From Nitrospira sp. (lineage in GTDB: Bacteria; Nitrospirota; Nitrospiria; Nitrospirales; Nitrospiraceae), in assembly GCA_016873395.1 (NCBI GenBank), contig VGXG01000011.1, positions 1 to 58,754 of the forward strand: 58,754 nt of DNA, read 5' to 3'. A program made the translations under genes and the position numbers. Positions 53,645 through 58,754 of the stretch are shown here, in pieces. Under the pieces are notes generated by a model. The model was not told the origin of the DNA. It saw nothing but the letters and a program-made list of their open reading frames with translations, and ran no database searches. Within the stretch, counting starts at the first letter, position 1. The number at the start of each line of letters is the position of its first letter.

Positions 53645-53947
53645 ATGTTCGGTTCGTTCGGTTGGATGGAGCTCTTGCTGATCCTGTTTATCGTGCTCAT
53701 TATTTTTGGAGCGGGTAAGATTCCGCAGCTTGGCGAGGGGTTGGGCAAGGCGATCAAGGGATTTAAGAAGTCGGTCCATGAGCCGGACCCGGTCGATGTC
53801 ACGGCGGCGCCGGCTCAGGACCAGCCGTCCCAGACGGCGCCCATCGCTCAAGTAGCTCAAGGGGGAGCCGCGCCGCCGGTCGTACCATTGCAGGCTGCCC
53901 CGGCACAGCCGGTTCCAGTGAGCGTGCAGCAGCCGAAACAGGGATAA
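53645..53947 (+). CDS. tatA: Twin-arginine translocase protein TatA
   Basis: 100 residues from ATG 53645 behind [25 protein letters not shown] is the single membrane helix, followed by [23 protein letters not shown], the hinge and amphipathic helix. A Pro/Ala/Gln-rich tail ends the protein. Known role: forms the pore element for folded proteins with TatB and TatC. A second, related gene follows; tatC is not in the window. Confidence 0.93.
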   Translation: MFGSFGWMELLLILFIVLIIFGAGKIPQLGEGLGKAIKGFKKSVHEPDPVDVTAAPAQDQPSQTAPIAQVAQGGAAPPVVPLQAAPAQPVPVSVQQPKQG

Positions 53948-53996
53948 GGCTCTCACCCTCCCCTCTCCCTGAGGGAGAGGGCTAGGGAGAGGGGGA
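53948..53996. repeat. CTCCCCTCTCCC/GGGAGAGGG palindrome between the Tat genes
   Basis: CCCTCTCCCTGAGGGAGAGGG hairpin core, with CTCACCCTCCCC before and CTAGGGAGAGGGGGA after. It starts right after the tatA stop. Confidence 0.8.
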
Positions 53997-54011
53997 CGAA
54001 GGATATGAACC

Positions 54012-54293
54012 ATGTTCGGCCTGGGCGCGGGAGAAGTTCTCATTATCCTGATTATCGCGTTCTTGCTGTTCGGACCCAAGCAGCTTCCGGAAATCGGGCG
54101 TCAGGTCGGCAAGGCGGTCAAGGGGTTTAAGGAAACGGCGGATGACCTCCGGAAGTCCGTGGAGCCGGAAGTCAACTTGATTCAGCAGGAGGTCAAGCTG
54201 GTCGAGCAGGACTTTCAGGCCTCCATGAAAGAAGCGGAAGAAGAAATCGACAAGGTCACAGCCAAGCCTGAAGAACCAAAAGCTACTAGCTAA
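54012..54293 (+). CDS. Second TatA/TatB-family protein
   Basis: 93 residues from ATG 54012. GLGAGEVLIILIIAFLLFG is the membrane helix, then GPKQLPEIGRQVGKAVKGFK, the hinge and amphipathic helix, and a long charged coiled-coil-like part (VNLIQQEVKLVEQDF). The FGP hinge and acidic tail could suit TatA or TatB; a TatA/TatB division of labour with the preceding gene is plausible. The last residues (KATS and stop) lie in a GCTACTAGC-type repeat. Confidence 0.88.
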   Translation: MFGLGAGEVLIILIIAFLLFGPKQLPEIGRQVGKAVKGFKETADDLRKSVEPEVNLIQQEVKLVEQDFQASMKEAEEEIDKVTAKPEEPKATS

Positions 54294-54401
54294 CAGCTAC
54301 CAGCTTGAAGAAGAAGGGGGGTGACGCCCAAAAATAGCAGATAGCTAATAGCTAATAGCGAACGGCCAAAGGCTCTGTGCTGCTGGCTACTCGCTACGAG
54401 A
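54281..54401. repeat. GCTAC/GTAGC-type repeat after the second Tat gene
   Basis: AGCTACTAGCTAACAGCTAC, then TAGCTAATAGCTAATAGCGA, then GGCTACTCGCTACGAG. It provides the stop codon of the preceding gene and fills most of the gap to 54574. Confidence 0.75.
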
Positions 54402-54573
54402 GAGGGAAGTCTGTGGCACAACAGGTTTCCAACAGAACACCAAGCGTTGTTATACAGCCGCTTCATAGTGTGAGCGGGTAGATTCCCAGATGGTCATAAC
54501 TGGCACAGGGGGAGCAGAAAACGGCGGCAGGGACAGGCCGCTGCTGCGAGCCCAAACTCACAGGAGGAACGCT

Positions 54574-56349
54574 ATGAGCCGCATCAGAGGATGGAAAGGG
54601 TGCAAAGACCGATTGCACCGCCCGATTGCCCCACTCTCCTTGCTGGTGGCCGTCCTGGCCGCCGGTCTGCAAGTGCTCGTGTCGTCGGTGCTCACGCCGG
54701 CCCTGGCCGGCTACGAGCTGCCCCCGGGCGAGCGCATCACCAACCTGCCCCACATTCCCCGGGCCATGCCCCAGAAGGAGGCCTACGAGATCTACGATCC
54801 GGTCATCGGCCGGAACTTCGACATCAAGAACTTCTGGCTGCGCGCCGACCTGCGCGTCAGGCCGGAATGGCGGAACGGCGTCTGCTTCGGCGGCGGCGCG
54901 CCGTCCGGCGGGGCCTGCAACAGCCGGCCATCCGGTAAAACTCAATCCGGTCGGGCGAACGCCGGTCCGAACGCGAGCGACTTCTACGTCCAGCAGTGGA
55001 CCCGTTTGGGCATCGGCTATGACCTCTCGCCGGACGTCAACTTCTACTTCGAGTTGATCGACGCCGCGACCTGGGGCGGCAACGGCAACCCCAACAACGC
55101 GGGCAACGCCGGGGACCCCCTGAACCATAACTGCGGACCCAACGCGGCGAACACCCAGGCGCAGTGCCGGTTGGGCGTCCGGGCCGCCTATGTGCTGGTC
55201 CGGAACCTGGCCGACATCCAGGGGCTGAGCATGAAGGCGGGCCGGCAGTATGTGATCTTCGGGAACCACTCCCTGTTCGGCCACTTCGACTGGGCGAACA
55301 CGGGCTATTCGCACGACGGGATCATGTTCAGCTACTCGACCAAGACCTTCGACTCCTACCTGGGCTGGTTCCGGAACTCGGAGACGGACCTGCTCCAGGG
55401 GGCACCGGTGGGCAGCTTGAATGCCAACATTGCCGGATGCGCCGGCGGCACGGCAGCCACAGCCTGTACAGCGGCCCAGCGGACTAACTCCGGTGTGGAT
55501 GGTAGCGCCGACGCGGACATGTTCATCTTCTACAACCAGATCAAGTCGGTGCCGGGCTTCCTGATCGAGCCCTACTACGTGTTGTATATCAACAACATGC
55601 CGGCCGGGGTGAACTCGGACAGTCTCGGCGCGGCGAAGCACGCCGACCAGATCCGGCACATGTGGGGCGGCCGGATCGAAATGCGGAAGGGGAACTGGGA
55701 CCTCATCACGGAGAATGCCTGGCAGACCGGGCGGATGGCGTCCGGCATTACGGCAGCCAATAACTCTCGGGACCTCACGATCAATGCCTGGGCCAGCAGA
55801 AACTGGCTGGGCTACACGGCGTATAACCTGAAGTGGAAACCGCGGTTGGCTTTCGGTCTCGACTATGCCTCCGGTGATGGGCAGGCCAACTGCGCCACCA
55901 ACTCGGGCACGACCAATGCGACCGCGACGACCGGGATGACCTGCAAGACCGCGAACACTTTCGAGAACTTCTTCCCGACGAACCACATCCACATGGGCTA
56001 TGCGGACATCATGGCCTGGAAGAACATGTTCTCCCCGCAGGCCAACCTCCAGTTCCGGCCGACCGAGCGGGACCACTTCGAGATCTGGTACAGCAGCTTC
56101 AACCTGGCCAGCGCCAGGGACAACTGGTACCGGGCGGCGCAGGGGCCCTATGTCTGGTCCAAGACCAACAACACGAAGACCCACATCGCCGACGAGTATG
56201 ACTTCACCTGGACCCGCATGTTCGCGGATGGCAAAGTGGCGCTCCAGGCCACCTACAGCTACATTGCGGCCGGCGACTACATCGCGGAGAACCTGGGCAC
56301 CTCGTCCAGCCAGCAGTGGGGCTTCATCCAGCTCTGGATGAACTTCTAG
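54574..56349 (+). CDS. Outer-membrane beta-barrel porin of the alginate-export type
   Basis: 591 residues from ATG 54574 behind AGGAGG (54562-54567). A signal peptide with a long basic n-region ends at about PALAG. The mature part starts GYELPPGERITNLPHIPRAM and shows the alternating strand pattern of a large barrel, with RPEWRNGVCF, QQWTRLGIGYDLSPDVNFYF and AGRQYVIFGNHSLFGHFDW, as in the alginate export family, and the C-terminus ends with an aromatic residue (WMNF). The family transports or binds diverse ligands; the substrate is unknown. A second identical copy begins at 57499. Confidence 0.87.
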   Translation: MSRIRGWKGCKDRLHRPIAPLSLLVAVLAAGLQVLVSSVLTPALAGYELPPGERITNLPHIPRAMPQKEAYEIYDPVIGRNFDIKNFWLRADLRVRPEWRNGVCFGGGAPSGGACNSRPSGKTQSGRANAGPNASDFYVQQWTRLGIGYDLSPDVNFYFELIDAATWGGNGNPNNAGNAGDPLNHNCGPNAANTQAQCRLGVRAAYVLVRNLADIQGLSMKAGRQYVIFGNHSLFGHFDWANTGYSHDGIMFSYSTKTFDSYLGWFRNSETDLLQGAPVGSLNANIAGCAGGTAATACTAAQRTNSGVDGSADADMFIFYNQIKSVPGFLIEPYYVLYINNMPAGVNSDSLGAAKHADQIRHMWGGRIEMRKGNWDLITENAWQTGRMASGITAANNSRDLTINAWASRNWLGYTAYNLKWKPRLAFGLDYASGDGQANCATNSGTTNATATTGMTCKTANTFENFFPTNHIHMGYADIMAWKNMFSPQANLQFRPTERDHFEIWYSSFNLASARDNWYRAAQGPYVWSKTNNTKTHIADEYDFTWTRMFADGKVALQATYSYIAAGDYIAENLGTSSSQQWGFIQLWMNF

Positions 56350-56385
56350 GCGGCCATGACACTTAGGGAAGAAAGGAGAAAGACC

Positions 56386-56814
56386 ATGCATAAGAAGCTG
56401 ATGCTTCTGGCTGTGACGGCCGCCGTGGCGGTGCTGAGCTCGCCGCCCCAGGTCCAGGCCCAAGCCAGTGAAGCCTTGTCTCTGACCGCCCAAGCGGTCA
56501 AGGAGCTGACCGATTTTCCTGCCCTGGGGAAGCGGTACACCGTTGACCTGACCGCGCTCGGCGGGGCCGATGTGCGTCAGATCAAGAAGGCGGCCGGCCT
56601 GCTGCAGGATGCGCTGGGCAAGGCCCGGTCCGGTGGGGACGCCAATGCGGTCCACCAACTGGAGATGGCCACCAACTATGCCAAGGCCACCATGCATAAG
56701 GAGGCCCGGTTGTCGGCTGAGGGGGCGCTCTACTACCTCTGCAACCAGGCGGGCGGCCAGCCGTCGGATGTCTGCGACAAGGTGCCCAAGTACGGCAGCT
56801 ACGTCGCGCCGTAA
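56386..56814 (+). CDS. Small secreted protein downstream of the porin
   Basis: 142 residues from ATG 56386 behind GAAAGGAG, 36 bases after the porin stop. A signal peptide ends at about VQAQA. The mature part is helical with an ALSLTAQAVKELTDFPALG start and KEARLSAEGALYYLCNQAGG, with two cysteines near the end (LCNQ and VCDK) that could pair. I recognise no family. Its place directly after the porin and before a strong terminator suggests joint expression. Confidence 0.8.
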   Translation: MHKKLMLLAVTAAVAVLSSPPQVQAQASEALSLTAQAVKELTDFPALGKRYTVDLTALGGADVRQIKKAAGLLQDALGKARSGGDANAVHQLEMATNYAKATMHKEARLSAEGALYYLCNQAGGQPSDVCDKVPKYGSYVAP

Positions 56815-56818
56815 AAAT

Positions 56819-56888
56819 AGGCAAGTGGCGAGAGGCTAGAGGCGAGGGGTGGAGTATCTGACCGCTTGCCTCTAGTCTATGCGAGAAG
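56819..56888. repeat. GAGAGGC-type palindrome before the terminator at 56894
   Basis: AAGTGGCGAGAGGCTAGAGG faces CTTGCCTCTAGTCTATGCGAG. Same family as 21384-21479. Confidence 0.7.
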
Positions 56889-56893
56889 CGAAG

Positions 56894-56935
56894 TCCCCGC
56901 TGGGGATGTGACGAACATTCCCAGCGGGGATTTTT
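56894..56935 (+). terminator. Strong intrinsic terminator of the porin operon
   Basis: TCCCCGCTGGG (56894-56904) pairs perfectly with CCCAGCGGGGA (56920-56930), then TTTTT (56931-56935). Confidence 0.93.
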
Positions 56936-56954
56936 ATGTAAATGAGCCGAGCTT

Positions 56955-56996
56955 CTTCCTCCCCCCCTTGTGGGGGAGGAGACAGGTGGGGGGGGG
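56955..56996. repeat. Left flank of the DUF559 gene
   Basis: A CCTCCCCCCC-TTGT-GGGGGAGGAG palindrome followed by CAGGTGGGGGGGGG, which directly precedes the ATG at 56997 and probably doubles as its ribosome-binding region. Confidence 0.8.
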
Positions 56997-57338
56997 ATGC
57001 GCCGATCAATCACCCTTCATGCTCGACGACTGAGAAGAAGCCTGACTGATGCGGAACAAGCGCTCTGGCGGCATCTACGGCTTCGACAAGTTGGCGGCCA
57101 TAAGTTTCGGCGACAACAACCTATTGGCTCCTACATCGTGGATTTTGTTTGCTTTGAGAAGAAGCTTATCGTTGAGGTTGATGGCGGCCAGCATGCTGAA
57201 AAGGCTGTTGCCGATACAAAGCGGTCGGATTGGCTGGCTGCGCATGGATTCCGAATTGTTCGCTTCTGGAACCACGAGGTGTTAGCAGATATTGAGTCAG
57301 TTGTGGTGGCAGTCAGACAAGCGTTAGAACTTGCCTAG
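56997..57338 (+). CDS. DUF559 / very-short-patch-repair-like nuclease domain protein
   Basis: 113 residues from ATG 56997, immediately after the repeat; an earlier start would lie in the repeat. The family pattern is clear: RRLRRSLTDAEQALWRHLR, GGHKFRRQQPIGSYIVDFVC, and EKKLIVEVDGGQHAEKAVAD, with the acidic residues of a PD-(D/E)XK-type nuclease fold, then WLAAHGFRIVRFWNHEVL. DUF559 proteins are thought to be related to Vsr/restriction-type nucleases; no activity is firmly established. Bracketed by inverted repeats, so it may mobilise with or act on them. Confidence 0.9.
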   Translation: MRRSITLHARRLRRSLTDAEQALWRHLRLRQVGGHKFRRQQPIGSYIVDFVCFEKKLIVEVDGGQHAEKAVADTKRSDWLAAHGFRIVRFWNHEVLADIESVVVAVRQALELA

Positions 57339-57384
57339 CCCCCACCCTAGCCCTCCCCCGCTGGTGGGGAGGGGCCGCTCACAC
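57339..57384. repeat. Right flank of the DUF559 gene
   Basis: CCCCCACCCTAGCCCTCCCC followed by a CCCTCCCCC-GCTGGT-GGGGAGGGG palindrome, the mirror image of the left flank. Confidence 0.8.
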
Positions 57385-57397
57385 AAAAGAGACAATC

Positions 57398-58754
57398 GTG
57401 AAAGATTTTGGATTGTTCAGGAGGTTTGTCCTCTTCTTGCCACTGATCGGGCTGGTACTCCCTCTCCTAGAGACCGCTGCGTTGGCCGGCTATGAACTCC
57501 CCCGGGCGAGCGCATCACCAACCTGCCCCACATTCCCCGGGCCATGCCCCAGAAGGAGGCCTACGAGATCTACGATCCGGTCATCGGCCGGAACTTCGAC
57601 ATCAAGAACTTCTGGCTGCGCGCCGACCTGCGCGTCAGGCCGGAATGGCGGAACGGCGTCTGCTTCGGCGGCGGCGCGCCGTCCGGCGGGGCCTGCAACA
57701 GCCGGCCATCCGGTAAAACTCAATCCGGTCGGGCGAACGCCGGTCCGAACGCGAGCGACTTCTACGTCCAGCAGTGGACCCGTTTGGGCATCGGCTATGA
57801 CCTCTCGCCGGACGTCAACTTCTACTTCGAGTTGATCGACGCCGCGACCTGGGGCGGCAACGGCAACCCCAACAACGCGGGCAACGCCGGGGACCCCCTG
57901 AACCATAACTGCGGACCCAACGCGGCGAACACCCAGGCGCAGTGCCGGTTGGGCGTCCGGGCCGCCTATGTGCTGGTCCGGAACCTGGCCGACATCCAGG
58001 GGCTGAGCATGAAGGCGGGCCGGCAGTATGTGATCTTCGGGAACCACTCCCTGTTCGGCCACTTCGACTGGGCGAACACGGGCTATTCGCACGACGGGAT
58101 CATGTTCAGCTACTCGACCAAGACCTTCGACTCCTACCTGGGCTGGTTCCGGAACTCGGAGACGGACCTGCTCCAGGGGGCACCGGTGGGCAGCTTGAAT
58201 GCCAACATTGCCGGATGCGCCGGCGGCACGGCAGCCACAGCCTGTACAGCGGCCCAGCGGACTAACTCCGGTGTGGATGGTAGCGCCGACGCGGACATGT
58301 TCATCTTCTACAACCAGATCAAGTCGGTGCCGGGCTTCCTGATCGAGCCCTACTACGTGTTGTATATCAACAACATGCCGGCCGGGGTGAACTCGGACAG
58401 TCTCGGCGCGGCGAAGCACGCCGACCAGATCCGGCACATGTGGGGCGGCCGGATCGAAATGCGGAAGGGGAACTGGGACCTCATCACGGAGAATGCCTGG
58501 CAGACCGGGCGGATGGCGTCCGGCATTACGGCAGCCAATAACTCTCGGGACCTCACGATCAATGCCTGGGCCAGCAGAAACTGGCTGGGCTACACGGCGT
58601 ATAACCTGAAGTGGAAACCGCGGTTGGCTTTCGGTCTCGACTATGCCTCCGGTGATGGGCAGGCCAACTGCGCCACCAACTCGGGCACGACCAATGCGAC
58701 CGCGACGACCGGGATGACCTGCAAGACCGCGAACACTTTCGAGAACTTCTTCCC
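57398..58754 (+). pseudogene. Second copy of the alginate-export-type porin, frameshifted near the start and cut by the window edge
   Basis: From GTG 57398 a new signal peptide (FRRFVLFLPLIGLVLPLLET) is followed by GYELP. One base is missing within CTCCCCCGGG (about 57497-57503) compared with the first copy, so the normal frame is lost after five mature residues. From 57499 on, the sequence appears identical to 54721-55976 (offset 2,778) in every line compared. Before it, the GYEL codons differ by three synonymous changes. It ends at the window edge, so the 3' part is unseen. Either a silent or converted gene copy, or an assembly junction. Confidence 0.8.

Noticed and set aside
54463-56697. 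Antisense open frame of 744 codons over the porin gene
   Set aside because: It is a mirror of the high G+C porin gene, lacks a ribosome-binding site and family motifs, and its composition (Val/Gly/Arg-rich) is typical of antisense translation. A similar shadow repeats over the second copy.

Overview
The window reads as bacterial chromosome of high G+C content, about 60% or more by eye, with housekeeping genes packed on both strands. The gene clusters (rimP-nusA-infB-ylxP-rbfA-truB-rpsO-pnp-M16 peptidase; an alanine transaminase-hom-thrC-apgM-lysC-cimA amino-acid block; an ihfA-like gene followed by a merR gene and tRNA-Pro), the alginate-export-type porin and the abundant short palindromic repeats suggest a Nitrospira-like member of the Nitrospirota. 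That assignment is an inference from gene content and not from a marker search; another deep-branching Gram-negative phylum is possible.

Layout. 1-2.4 kb: end of a class IV aminotransferase gene, then a secreted caspase-like protein split by one in-frame stop. 2.7-3.2 kb: a pair of very small genes. 3.5-14 kb: the transcription/translation operon. 14-15.5 kb: two secreted proteins of unknown role with their own promoter and terminator. 15.6-22.7 kb, minus strand: pdxJ, acpS, nnr, tsaE, a HIT hydrolase, a lapA-like gene and mutS. 22.9-31 kb: amino-acid biosynthesis from a strong promoter. 31-36.7 kb: ihfA-like, merR, tRNA-Pro, surE, cysS, rlmB, an orphan LuxR-type regulator and pilD. 37.5-41.5 kb: phoH carrying a 433-residue intein in its P-loop, then ybeY and ftsY. 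41.6-47.2 kb: a double-receiver protein, an M1 peptidase, a TolB-like propeller and a PAP2 phosphatase. 47.4-50.8 kb, minus strand: a lipid glycosylation set. 51-54.3 kb: a repeat-bounded secreted-protein cassette, a methyltransferase-like gene and two TatA/B genes. 54.5 kb to the end: a porin gene, a small secreted protein, a DUF559 gene, and a second, frameshifted copy of the porin running off the window.

The most unusual feature is a set of about ten families of short-period imperfect palindromes, 60-200 bp each. They sit in many intergenic gaps, several are read in frame inside conserved proteins, some supply start codons, stop codons or a ribosome-binding stretch, and three small genes (a four-helix S23-type protein, a DUF559 protein and a secreted protein) are bracketed by them in inverted orientation. 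This looks like a non-autonomous repeat system that has shaped both gaps and proteins.

Genes working together: the aspartate-family block makes homoserine and threonine and feeds isoleucine through citramalate, with an apgM homologue in the place expected for homoserine kinase. The glycosyltransferase block probably moves a sugar onto a polyprenyl carrier and then onto an envelope glycan or lipid A. No CRISPR array, transposase, integrase or rRNA gene was seen.
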